Shown: positions 17,104-24,952 of the stretch, in pieces
Numbering within the stretch: position 1 is the stretch's first letter
Layout: each line of letters starts with the position of its first letter
Assembly (NCBI GenBank): GCA_903902705.1
Contig: CAIUVX010000195.1
Span: forward strand, 1-37,526
Direction of reading: 5' to 3'
Origin: an uncultured Methylococcales bacterium
GTDB taxonomy: Bacteria > Pseudomonadota > Gammaproteobacteria > Methylococcales > Methylomonadaceae
DNA: 37,526 nucleotides
Notes under the pieces: model-generated
Database searches by the model: none
Told to the model about the DNA's origin: nothing
What the model saw: the letters and a program-made list of their open reading frames with translations, nothing else
Made by a program: the position numbers and the translations under genes

Positions 17104-18594
17104 ATGTTTGAAATAGCCGAACTAGGACACAGCATCGATAAAAATACTTATAACGAGCAAGTGCCTGTTCTAAGAACCCAATTGCTTACGATTCAGCAGA
17201 CACTTAAAGAATGCGATTTCCCTGTCATTATTTTAATTTCAGGCGTTGATGGCGGCGGTAAGGGCGAAGTCATTAATTTGCTCAATGAGTGGATGGATCC
17301 ACGTTATATGCGTACGGTGGCTTTTTCTCAGCCCAGTGATGAAGAATTAGAACGCCCTAAGTTCTGGCGGTTTTGGCGAACGTTACCACCTAAAGGTTCG
17401 ATCGGTATCAATGTCGGTTCGTGGTATAGCGATCCTCTTTCACAGCGTGTTTATCAAGAAACTAACGATAACACCCTGCAAGTTGAATTAATGCGTATTC
17501 GTCAGTTAGAGCAGGAATTATTTGATGATGGCACACTGATTATTAAATGCTGGCTGCATTTGAAAAAAGACGAGCAGAAAAAACGCTTAAAAGCCCTAGA
17601 AAAAAATCCTGAAACCAGTTGGCAAGTCACTAAACGTGATAAACGCCATTTGAAAATGTACGATGATTTTCTGACGGTTGCGGAAAAAGTATTAACGGAA
17701 ACCAGTACGGGTGACGTGCCTTGGCTTATTGTCGATGGCTCGGATATTCGCTATAGCAGTTTAACTGTCGGGCAACATATTCTGAATCGTATTGAACAAC
17801 ATATCGCTAAACGAGCGGCAGATAAACTGGCAACCTTAGTTATTGAATCCAATGGCGTGGTTCATGTCACCCAACAAAATTTATTGGATTCCTTAGACTT
17901 ATCGTTAAACATCGATAAAAAAACCTACAATCAGGAGTTGGCTTTTTATCAAGGTAAACTCAATAAATTGTCGCGTGAAGCGCATAATCAAAAACGCTCA
18001 GCTGTTTTAGTGTTTGAAGGTTGGGATGCAGCCGGGAAGGGTGGTGTTATTAGACGACTTACTCATGCCATCGATGCACGAAATTATCAGGTTATTCCTA
18101 TCGCCGCCCCCACCGATGAAGAAAGAGCGCAGCATTATTTATGGCGATTCTGGCGACATATTCCCAGAGCAGGCGTGTTGACTATTTATGATCGTAGCTG
18201 GTATGGACGCGTATTAGTGGAACGCGTTGAAGGTTTTGCTCGTAGAAATGAATGGCAACGTGCCTATTCAGAAATCGTTAATTTTGAAGAAGCATTAAGC
18301 GATCACGGTACGTTAGTGCTGAAATTCTGGCTACATATCGACAAAGACGAGCAACTACGCCGCTTTCAAGAACGTGAACAAATCACTTATAAACAGTACA
18401 AAATTACCGAAGACGACTATCGTAATCGTGAACGCTGGGATGATTATCAGCTGGCAGTGAATGAAATGGTCACGCGCACCAGCACCCAAAAAGCACCGTG
18501 GATATTGGTTGAAGCGAACGACAAAAAATATGCCCGCATTAAAATTTTAAAAATTTTTTGTGAGAAATTGGAAAGATTTTTAGCAAATGTTTGA
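17104..18594 (+). CDS. pap: Polyphosphate:AMP phosphotransferase, two PPK2 domains
   Basis: This 496-residue protein consists of two consecutive PPK2 domains (about 1-235 and 250-496), the layout of class II PPK2, which makes ADP from AMP using polyphosphate. Each half has a P-loop: GVDGGGKGEV from residue 47 and EGWDAAGKGGV from residue 305. The C-terminal half also has the lid-like DRSWYGRVLVERVEGF; the first half has the weaker GSWYSDPLSQRVY at the equivalent place. In characterised class II enzymes the C-terminal domain is the active one, and the cleaner motifs here agree. The start has an excellent ribosome-binding site (GGGGAGAG). It lets the cell recover adenylates from polyphosphate stores. 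Confidence 0.92.
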   Translation: MFEIAELGHSIDKNTYNEQVPVLRTQLLTIQQTLKECDFPVIILISGVDGGGKGEVINLLNEWMDPRYMRTVAFSQPSDEELERPKFWRFWRTLPPKGSIGINVGSWYSDPLSQRVYQETNDNTLQVELMRIRQLEQELFDDGTLIIKCWLHLKKDEQKKRLKALEKNPETSWQVTKRDKRHLKMYDDFLTVAEKVLTETSTGDVPWLIVDGSDIRYSSLTVGQHILNRIEQHIAKRAADKLATLVIESNGVVHVTQQNLLDSLDLSLNIDKKTYNQELAFYQGKLNKLSREAHNQKRSAVLVFEGWDAAGKGGVIRRLTHAIDARNYQVIPIAAPTDEERAQHYLWRFWRHIPRAGVLTIYDRSWYGRVLVERVEGFARRNEWQRAYSEIVNFEEALSDHGTLVLKFWLHIDKDEQLRRFQEREQITYKQYKITEDDYRNRERWDDYQLAVNEMVTRTSTQKAPWILVEANDKKYARIKILKIFCEKLERFLANV

Positions 18595-18620
18595 TTTACT
18601 GGTGTTTTGGGTAATGGGGT

Positions 18621-18734
18621 AAATCTGTGCTTTTCCTATATTTGGATTCCACCGCTTATAGTTCGGAGTCCAAGGCATGACTTGGGCTTTTAAAAAACGT
18701 CCAAAATGTGTTTTGGACTCCGTGTAACAGATTT
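18621..18734. repeat. Inverted-repeat element C between pap and mutM
   Basis: The 216-base gap holds two facing hairpins. The outer arms CGGAGTCCAA (18664-18673) and TTGGACTCCG (18713-18722) are exact inverted copies. Each continues into its own inner hairpin: the left uses CCAAG/CTTGG, the right CCAAAA/TTTTGG, again different sequence with pairing kept. Further out, AAATCTGT (18621-18628) and ACAGATTT (18727-18734) match as an outer pair. It follows the pap stop and may act as its terminator. Confidence 0.65.
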
Positions 18735-18810
18735 CCCACTACCGTACTTTTAATAAAAAGTAGATTCCCTCAGTATTGAATCTGAATTAGCGACTTATAA
18801 ACAAACCATC

Positions 18811-19626
18811 ATGCCCGAACTACCCGAAGTTGAAACGATTTGCCGTGGCATCGCGCCACATATTATCGGTCAGACTATTAATCAAGTATTGGTACGTCAG
18901 CCGCGTTTGCGTTGGGCTGTATCTGAAACACTTGCCGATGATTTGACTGGCTTAACCATTGTGTCAGTGAGCAGACGCGCCAAATATTTATTATTGACCA
19001 CGGGGCAGGGGACGTTGTTGATACATTTGGGTATGTCTGGGCGGTTGCGCATTCTGACAACTGAGCAGGAAGTGGGTAAGCACGATCACATTGACATTAT
19101 TTTTACCAATGGCACTGTGTTGCGTTATAACGATCCACGGCGGTTTGGGGCGGTATTGTGGACGGTTGAAGCTGTTGATGAACACAAGTTGCTGAAAATG
19201 TTAGGCGTTGAGCCGTTAGAGGATGCTTGTCACGGTGAATTGCTTTTTCAGTTATCCAGAAAGCGTAAAGTGCCGATTAAGTCATTCATTATGAACAGTC
19301 ATATTATCGTGGGTGTCGGTAATATTTATGCCAATGAAGCCTTGTTTATGGCGGGATTATTGCCGACTCGTCATGCGGGTACGATTGAGCTGGAAGATTA
19401 TGATCGTTTAGTGGCGTGTATTCGTATCGTATTGCAACACGCCATTGAACAAGGTGGCACAACACTGAAAGATTTTGTTAATGAATCAGGGCAAGCAGGT
19501 TATTTTCAACAGCAATTGCGGGTTTACGGGCGTGCAGGTTTGCCTTGTGTGGACTGTCAACAGCCTTTACAAGAAGTCAGATTAGCCAATCGCACCACTG
19601 TTTTTTGTTGCGACTGTCAAAAGTAA
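18811..19626 (+). CDS. mutM: Formamidopyrimidine-DNA glycosylase
   Basis: This 271-residue enzyme removes 8-oxoguanine and formamidopyrimidines from DNA and cuts the abasic site. After removal of Met the N-terminus PELPEVETI supplies the catalytic Pro and Glu. The conserved KYLLL Lys region, the DPRRFG loop and the helix-two-turn-helix section (VGVGNIYANEALF) are present. The C-terminal zinc finger has CVDC and CCDCQK, so all four zinc cysteines are kept. Length is normal for MutM (about 270). It stands between repeat C and the promoter of the B12 locus, and is transcribed in the same direction as both neighbours. Confidence 0.96.
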   Translation: MPELPEVETICRGIAPHIIGQTINQVLVRQPRLRWAVSETLADDLTGLTIVSVSRRAKYLLLTTGQGTLLIHLGMSGRLRILTTEQEVGKHDHIDIIFTNGTVLRYNDPRRFGAVLWTVEAVDEHKLLKMLGVEPLEDACHGELLFQLSRKRKVPIKSFIMNSHIIVGVGNIYANEALFMAGLLPTRHAGTIELEDYDRLVACIRIVLQHAIEQGGTTLKDFVNESGQAGYFQQQLRVYGRAGLPCVDCQQPLQEVRLANRTTVFCCDCQK

Positions 19627-19628
19627 TG

Positions 19629-19656
19629 TTGCTTTATTGCGACAAATCTCTATAAT
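19629..19656 (+). promoter_or_regulatory. Putative promoter of the B12 uptake locus
   Basis: TTGCTT (19629-19634) and a perfect TATAAT (19651-19656) are 16 bases apart, just after the mutM stop. Transcription from here would begin at about 19663, at the 5' edge of the cobalamin riboswitch, which is the expected position. Confidence 0.6.
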
Positions 19657-19663
19657 CCCCCGC

Positions 19664-19850
19664 TTGCTTTCAGGTTCAAGCGATGGTTCATCACATCAAT
19701 TGATTAAACGGGAAGTCGGTATAAGCCGACGCTGCCCCCGCAACGGTAATTAAGTAAAGAGTCATTAGTATGCCACTGTGTTTACGCATGGGAAGGTGAT
19801 GATTCAGGTTCATAGCCACTTAACAGCCCGGAGACCTGCCTAAAAGTATA
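19664..19850 (+). ncRNA. Cobalamin riboswitch (B12 element)
   Basis: The leader contains the two best-known sequence signatures of this riboswitch: CTGCCCCCGCAACGGTA within the core (about 19732-19750) and the B12 box AGCCCGGAGACCTGCC at 19825-19840, one base from the usual AGCCAGGAGACCTGCC. The expected GGGAA-type segment (ACGGGAAGTCGG) lies between the 5' stem and the core. It should bind adenosylcobalamin or a related form and lower btuB expression when B12 is plentiful. Edges are approximate. Downstream, ACAGC-GGAGG-GCTGT (19859-19873) forms a small hairpin with a Shine-Dalgarno-like sequence in its loop. Confidence 0.93.
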
Positions 19851-19977
19851 ATTCGGGACAGCGGAGGGCTGTGCTATCGATTGAGACCGCTATTATTGTT
19901 TGTCCGCTTTCGTATTTCTTGTCCTTCGTTGTCTTTTATTTACTCTCATGCGCGGACGGCGCAGAAGACAATCAATC

Positions 19978-21849
19978 ATGCAAAAAATTATCGCCAGTTC
20001 CTTATTGCTTGCGGGTTTTACTACCCCCGCCTTTTCACAAGACACCTCAGACCCTACATCGGCATTATCTGACATCGTCGTGACTGCCACACGCTCTGAA
20101 ACCCCTAAAAATCAATTAGCCACGGCATCAACGGTATACACGCGCAAAGACATTGAACGTTTACAAGTGAGAACCTTGCCCGAATTATTACGCGGCAGTA
20201 CAGGTGTTGATGTCACGCAAACAGGAGGCTACGGAAAAATTTCCAGTGTATTTATGCGAGGTACTAACTCTGATCATGTGTTGGTGTTGGTTGATGGTAT
20301 TAAAGTGGGTTCAGTAACCGCTGGCACATCGCCGTTTGAATATATCCCATTGGATCAAGTGGAGCGTGTGGAAATTACCCGTGGTCCTAATTCGAGTTTA
20401 TACGGTTCAGAAGCGATTGGTGGGGTTATTCAAGTTTTTACTCGCAAAGGCGGAAAAGACCAACCAAGCAACAAGCCGAACGTTACATTAGAAACAGGCG
20501 GCGGCTCATATAATACTTATCGAATAGCGGGTAATGTCAGTGGTAAAGTGGACAATACTTGGTATAACGTCGGAACATCCAGCCTTACCTCCCAAGGTTT
20601 TAATGCACAGCGACCCACGCCAGGTCCTTTCGGTGTTAATCAACCAGATCACGATGGTTATAACAACACAGCAGTCAATGCACGAGTTGGGCATCATTTT
20701 GATACCCACAATACTGACATCGAAGCCTTTTTTACCCGCGCTCAAGGTAATAATAGATATGATGGTAGTTTCCAGAATAAAACCGATTTTATCGAACAAG
20801 TCGCTGGTACAACGTTGAGTACTGATATTGTCGATAACTGGCGTTCAACGGTACGTTTAGGGCAAAGTCTCGATTGGCAAGATAGCTTTGCACCCAATAC
20901 AGGTGCGTTTGCATCCAGTTTTAATAGTACACGCTGGAATGCCAGTTGGTTAAATCAGTTGCAACTAACGGATGCACATCAATTGTTAATAGGTTCAGAT
21001 TATCGATTGGATCAGGTGAGCAGTGACACCAAATTTAATGAAAACTCCCGTTATGATGTCGGTGTGTTTACCGAATTGCATAGCCGTTTTTGGGACAACC
21101 ATTTTTTAAATGCTTCGGTTCGCTGGGATAACAATCAAGCCTTTGGTAATATCGTCACAGGGAGCATCGGTTGGCGTGATAATTGGCATTATGGCAAAGC
21201 TAATAACAGTGTTAGCACGTTTGCGAATTTTGGTAATGCCTTTAAAGCACCGTCATTTAATCAGCTTTATTTTCCCAATTTTGGCAATTCCAATCTAAAA
21301 GCTGAACAATCTAAATCCGTGGAAGCGGGTTTAGCAGGTGTTCATGATTGGCTACAATGGGAATTACGCGCCTATCATACCGATATTGATAACTTAATCG
21401 CGATAGTAACTAACCCAAAAACCTTTCAATCTACCTCAGAAAACATTAACAAGGCACAAATTAATGGGTTAGAAGCGGAAATAGGGACACAAATACTGGG
21501 CTGGAATGGTAAATTGAACATGAATTTATTAGATCCAAAAAACCGTGTTAGCAATCAACGTTTGCCACGCCGTGCCGATCAAACCTTATCCTTTGATTTA
21601 TCGAAAAGTTTTGGTGCGATTGATGTTGGTAGTTACGTCATGGCACAAAGCTACCGTTATGATGATATTGCCAATAACACCAAAGTGGGCGGTTATGTGA
21701 CGGTGGATTTTCGTACTGCCTATCACCTGAACAAAAACTGGCAGCTCAGTGCTAAGCTCAATAATGCACTGGATCATAGATATGAAACCGTTAACACTTA
21801 TAATACAGCGGGAAGAAACTTTTTTGTTTCCATTCATTACAACTACTAA
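19978..21849 (+). CDS. btuB: TonB-dependent vitamin B12 outer-membrane receptor
   Basis: This 623-residue protein is close in length to E. coli BtuB (614). It imports cobalamin across the outer membrane with energy from TonB. I chose the ATG at 19978 because it gives a clean signal peptide (MQKIIASSLLLAGFTTPAFS, cleavage before QD); an upstream TTG at 19900 would put an arginine-rich stretch in front. The TonB box DIVVTATR follows, then the plug domain (LPELLRGSTGVDV, FMRGTNSDHVLVLVDG, VERVEITRGPNSSLYG, AIGGVI) and a beta-barrel ending in a C-terminal aromatic, FVSIHYNY. The riboswitch in the leader and btuM downstream fix cobalamin as the ligand. The ribosome-binding site is weak (AGAAG). 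Confidence 0.95.
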   Translation: MQKIIASSLLLAGFTTPAFSQDTSDPTSALSDIVVTATRSETPKNQLATASTVYTRKDIERLQVRTLPELLRGSTGVDVTQTGGYGKISSVFMRGTNSDHVLVLVDGIKVGSVTAGTSPFEYIPLDQVERVEITRGPNSSLYGSEAIGGVIQVFTRKGGKDQPSNKPNVTLETGGGSYNTYRIAGNVSGKVDNTWYNVGTSSLTSQGFNAQRPTPGPFGVNQPDHDGYNNTAVNARVGHHFDTHNTDIEAFFTRAQGNNRYDGSFQNKTDFIEQVAGTTLSTDIVDNWRSTVRLGQSLDWQDSFAPNTGAFASSFNSTRWNASWLNQLQLTDAHQLLIGSDYRLDQVSSDTKFNENSRYDVGVFTELHSRFWDNHFLNASVRWDNNQAFGNIVTGSIGWRDNWHYGKANNSVSTFANFGNAFKAPSFNQLYFPNFGNSNLKAEQSKSVEAGLAGVHDWLQWELRAYHTDIDNLIAIVTNPKTFQSTSENINKAQINGLEAEIGTQILGWNGKLNMNLLDPKNRVSNQRLPRRADQTLSFDLSKSFGAIDVGSYVMAQSYRYDDIANNTKVGGYVTVDFRTAYHLNKNWQLSAKLNNALDHRYETVNTYNTAGRNFFVSIHYNY

Positions 21850-21869
21850 CTCTTTTTGGAGCGTTCCTC

Positions 21870-22448
21870 ATGAATACAAAACAATGGTTACACGCGCAAA
21901 CTTTAACCTTGCCATTAATTGCGCTGATGGCATTAACACGCTTTCATCATTTTGGTGATGCGTTTTCCTTACCCGACGCGTCGCTGGCAGTATTTTTCTT
22001 CGCAGGTTTAGGCTTTGCACGGCGGTGGTGGCTGCTGTGTTTATTATTGCTGGAAGCTGCACTGATTGATTATGTCGCCATTACTCAGTTTAGCGTCAGT
22101 GCATTTTGTGTTTCAGGTGCGTATCTGTTTTTAATCCCCACTTATGCGGTTCTATGGTTTGCAGGAAGTTATTGCGTTAAATTTAAAACGCTGACGGTTA
22201 ATGATATGGGCTTGTCTATCGCGGTGATGGCATTGGCAACATCCATTGCATTTTTCATTTCCAACACCAGTTTTTATCTGTTGTCTGGTCGCCCTGCTGA
22301 GTTGTTATGGGCGCAATATGTGGATGGTGTGATGCAATATTACCCGCCTTATACAGGTTCTGCATTGTGTTATGGAGTATTGGGTTTAGTTATTATTAAA
22401 TTGGTTAATACGCTGCCTAATTTAATAGCTAATCACAAAGCCGTTTAA
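21870..22448 (+). CDS. btuM: BtuM-like inner-membrane cobalamin transporter
   Basis: This is a 192-residue membrane protein with about six hydrophobic helices, starting at an ATG with GGAG 9 bases upstream and 20 bases after btuB. Size, topology and position behind a riboswitch-controlled btuB match BtuM, a solitary relative of ECF-transporter S components. In the characterised Thiobacillus denitrificans protein, a conserved Cys80 ligates the cobalt of B12 and supports decyanation, with a histidine near residue 28 also involved (both from memory). Here a Cys falls at residue 80 (FSVSAFCVSG) and histidines at 26 and 27 (TRFHHFGD). No ECF ATPase or EcfT gene is nearby, as for stand-alone BtuM. 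The name rests on context and these residues, not on alignment. Confidence 0.78.
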   Translation: MNTKQWLHAQTLTLPLIALMALTRFHHFGDAFSLPDASLAVFFFAGLGFARRWWLLCLLLLEAALIDYVAITQFSVSAFCVSGAYLFLIPTYAVLWFAGSYCVKFKTLTVNDMGLSIAVMALATSIAFFISNTSFYLLSGRPAELLWAQYVDGVMQYYPPYTGSALCYGVLGLVIIKLVNTLPNLIANHKAV

Positions 22449-22456
22449 ATTCATAG

Positions 22457-22480
22457 AGAGACGTGCTAAAGCACGTCTCT
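22457..22480. terminator. Perfect hairpin between btuM and the adaptor gene
   Basis: AGAGACGTGCT pairs exactly with AGCACGTCTCT around two As. It begins 9 bases after the btuM stop and ends 9 bases before the next ATG. Without a T-run it may be a partial terminator, an RNA-stability element or a dispersed repeat rather than a full stop. Confidence 0.5.
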
Positions 22481-22489
22481 ACTATCCTT

Positions 22490-23503
22490 ATGAATAGTCT
22501 ATTAAAAACCTGTTTTTTACTCTGTGCCATTTTTTCAATCGCCGTTGCTGTAGCGGACGATGACGACGACAAAAAACCGCCTAGCCAAAAAGTCCAACGT
22601 GTGGACGGACAGACTGTTATTCACTTGGACGCTAAAGCTCAGCAACAATCAGGCTTGAAAACCATCCCTCTGAAATCTGCCACTTATCATGCCGAATTTA
22701 CTGCTTATGGCAAAGTGCTGGCAATTCAACCATTAGTCGAATTACGACATCGTTATTTGCTCGCCTTAACCGAACGTAATGCTGCCAGTGCTAAATTTAA
22801 ACAAGCTGAGCAGAATATCAAACGCCAACAAACTTTATATGGCGAAGGCATTACTGCAAAACGTAGCCTAGAAGATCAGCAAACGCAATGGCAAATCAAT
22901 AAAGCACAGCTTGAAGCTACCCATTTTCAAGATCAAGTCATCAAAGAAGACGCAGCACTAACATGGGGTAAAAACCTTAGTGAATGGGTGTTAGCTACCA
23001 ATACCGATAAGCTCAATGCTTTATTATCGGGTCAACAAAAACTGCTAAAAGTCACCCTGCACAGTAACCAACAGCTAGTCGATAATCCAAAAACTATCTC
23101 TATTGATCCAGCGGGGAATCGTGGCAAAGCCCAGCAAGCACAATTAATTGCCGTCGCGCCGCAAACGGATACAGGTACGCAAGGCATCAGTTATTTTTTT
23201 CAGACTCCCGCCAAAAACATCAGTATCGGCATGAATATCACTGCGTGGATAGCTGAACCTGATAGCCAAACATTGGGCGTGATGATTCCAAAATCCGCAT
23301 TACTTTGGGCAATGGATCAAGCATTTGTGTATGTTAAAACCGATGATGATGCCTTTAGCCGCCGTGCGATAGCACGATACACGCTCAGCAATGACGGCTA
23401 TTTTATTAGCGAAGGACTACAGCCTGATGAAGAGCTAGTAATTACGGGTGGGCAAATGTTGTTATCAGAAGAATTGCGCAGGCAGATTCCAGATGAAGAT
23501 TAA
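22490..23503 (+). CDS. Periplasmic adaptor (membrane fusion) protein, unusual form
   Basis: The ATG at 22490 gives 337 residues with a signal peptide (MNSLLKTCFLLCAIFSIAVAVA) followed by a DDDDDKK run; a start 27 bases upstream would lie in the hairpin. The middle (about 85-150) is a coiled-coil hairpin (LTERNAASAKFKQAEQNIKRQQ), and the C-terminal half has barrel-like sections ending ISEGLQPDEELVITGG, typical of RND-efflux adaptors. The lipoyl half-motifs that normally flank the hairpin are hard to see, so this domain is reduced or diverged. No RND pump or outer-membrane factor gene is adjacent. It may share the btuB-btuM transcript. A role in metal or cobalamin handling is only suggested by position and by the Asp run. 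Confidence 0.75.
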   Translation: MNSLLKTCFLLCAIFSIAVAVADDDDDKKPPSQKVQRVDGQTVIHLDAKAQQQSGLKTIPLKSATYHAEFTAYGKVLAIQPLVELRHRYLLALTERNAASAKFKQAEQNIKRQQTLYGEGITAKRSLEDQQTQWQINKAQLEATHFQDQVIKEDAALTWGKNLSEWVLATNTDKLNALLSGQQKLLKVTLHSNQQLVDNPKTISIDPAGNRGKAQQAQLIAVAPQTDTGTQGISYFFQTPAKNISIGMNITAWIAEPDSQTLGVMIPKSALLWAMDQAFVYVKTDDDAFSRRAIARYTLSNDGYFISEGLQPDEELVITGGQMLLSEELRRQIPDED

Positions 23504-23588
23504 TATCGAAACCGTAATTTAATACTATGCGAAGCAATATTCTATTTTTAAAAACCAAGCCCTTCATATTTAACTAAACGTAATCATT

Positions 23589-24650
23589 ATGCAGCATCAT
23601 ATTATCGGTTGGGACATAGGCGGGGCGCACGTTAAAGCCGCGTTGTTAAATAATCAAGGGCAGGGTGTTAAAGTGTATCAACAGCCTTGCCCATTATGGA
23701 AAGGCTTAGATCAGTTGTGCTTAGCCGTTACAGAAATAATGCAAGATTTGCCGCCTGAACAGTGTCGTCATGCGATTACCATGACAGGTGAATTGGTCGA
23801 TTTATTTGCCAATCGGGATGATGGCGTTGAACAAATTATTGCCACTATGAGCGCGTTATTAGGAAATAACGAGGTGTTTATTTTTGCGGGTAAGGTGGGG
23901 TTTTTACCCACGTTACAGGTTGAAAATAAACATTATACAGCGATAGCCTCAGCAAATTGGTTAGCCAGTGCAACGCTTGCTGCGCAACAGTTTGGCAGTG
24001 GTTTGTTTGTTGATATAGGCAGCACCACCACTGATATTTTATTACTGCATAATGGGCGAGTGGTAACGGATGCTTATACCGATTATCAGCGGTTAATCTC
24101 ACAAGAACTGGTTTATACAGGTGTGGTGCGCACCGCCGTAATGGCAGTCGCTCAAACGTCGGTTGATAACGGTCAAGACATCGGCTTAATGGCAGAATAT
24201 TTTGCCACGATGGCAGATGTATATCGAGTCACAGGTGAATTGAATGAAGCCCACGATCAAACCGACACCGCTGATGGTGCGGAAAAAACCGTGTTAGCAA
24301 GTGCAAGACGCTTATCACGCATGATAGGCTGTGATTTTTGTCCTGAAGAATTGGCACGGTGGCAGGATTTTGCAGGCAATTTGCGCATTCAGCAAGTGAC
24401 TAAAATTCTGCGGGCTTGTCAGGTTCAGCTTAGTTTACATGACGATTTTCCGACTGACGCACCATTGATAGGCGCAGGTATTGGGCGTTTTTTAGTGCGT
24501 GAATTGGCTGAATTATTGGGGCGTAGCTGTGTAGACTTTTCCGCGTGTTGTCCAGAAGTTTCAGCAGAATCTGAGTTATCCACAGCGGATTGCGCTCCTG
24601 CGGTGGCAGTGGCGTGTTTGCTCAAAAATCTCTTGTTCAATGAGATGTAA
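23589..24650 (+). CDS. H4MPT/methanofuran-linked C1 pathway protein, hydantoinase/oxoprolinase-like (MfnF-type)
   Basis: This 353-residue protein has an ASKHA-type ATPase fold: the N-terminal phosphate loop IGWDIGGAHVKAALL, a second loop VDIGSTTTDILLL near residue 140, and a C-terminal GAGIGRFL. These match the family annotated as a probable tetrahydromethanopterin-linked C1-transfer protein, whose archaeal member MfnF condenses the furan and tyramine-glutamate parts of methanofuran. In methylotrophic bacteria, homologues occur with genes for tetrahydromethanopterin-dependent formaldehyde oxidation. The C-terminal region is Cys-rich (CVDFSACCPE). It is the clearest marker here for a methylotroph. 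Substrate in this organism is inferred. The gene overlaps its own downstream hairpin by nine bases. Confidence 0.82.
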   Translation: MQHHIIGWDIGGAHVKAALLNNQGQGVKVYQQPCPLWKGLDQLCLAVTEIMQDLPPEQCRHAITMTGELVDLFANRDDGVEQIIATMSALLGNNEVFIFAGKVGFLPTLQVENKHYTAIASANWLASATLAAQQFGSGLFVDIGSTTTDILLLHNGRVVTDAYTDYQRLISQELVYTGVVRTAVMAVAQTSVDNGQDIGLMAEYFATMADVYRVTGELNEAHDQTDTADGAEKTVLASARRLSRMIGCDFCPEELARWQDFAGNLRIQQVTKILRACQVQLSLHDDFPTDAPLIGAGIGRFLVRELAELLGRSCVDFSACCPEVSAESELSTADCAPAVAVACLLKNLLFNEM

Positions 24651-24675
24651 AACAGCTTTAGCTGTTTTACATCTC
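24642..24675. terminator. Hairpin spanning the stop codon of the C1-pathway gene
   Basis: GAGATGTAAAACAGC pairs perfectly with GCTGTTTTACATCTC around a TTTA loop. The left arm includes the TAA stop codon (24648-24650) of the preceding gene and the right arm ends where repeat element B begins. The stem is long enough to end transcription or protect the 3' end, though no T-run follows. Confidence 0.6.
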
Positions 24676-24952
24676 CAATAGCTAAAGAGACTGTGAAAGT
24701 ATTAATCACTCCAAGCAAAATATTCATTTTTAGATACTGTACAATCAAACCCGTCATTCTGGCAGGGATGCCAGAATCCAGTGCCACGGATGGTAACTGC
24801 ATGATTATAAATAATTATTGTGCAGTACCCAGTTTCAAAACCCTCGCTACGCTCTCCCTGTGACTGGATTCCAGCATCCATGCTGGAATGACGGTATTTT
24901 TAGCCATTTGGTCGCTGTAACTGAATACTTTCACAGTCTCTAAAGCTATTGG
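24675..24952. repeat. MITE-like element B with 29-base terminal inverted repeats
   Basis: The ends at 24675-24703 and 24924-24952 are inverted copies over 29 bases with two mismatches; the innermost 17 bases (GAGACTGTGAAAGTATT) are exact. Inside, 24751-24782 and 24863-24894 are facing copies of a 32-base hairpin unit (CCGTCATT...AATCCAGT) of a kind widespread in proteobacteria. Their stems read CTGGCA/TGCCAG and CCAGCA/TGCTGG: two base pairs changed on both sides, pairing kept. There is no coding capacity. The right end supplies the last codon and stop of the heptosyltransferase gene. Confidence 0.75.

Noticed and set aside
19900-19977. Upstream TTG start extending btuB by 26 codons
   Set aside because: It would place an arginine-rich stretch before an otherwise standard signal peptide and lacks a ribosome-binding site; ATG 19978 is preferred.
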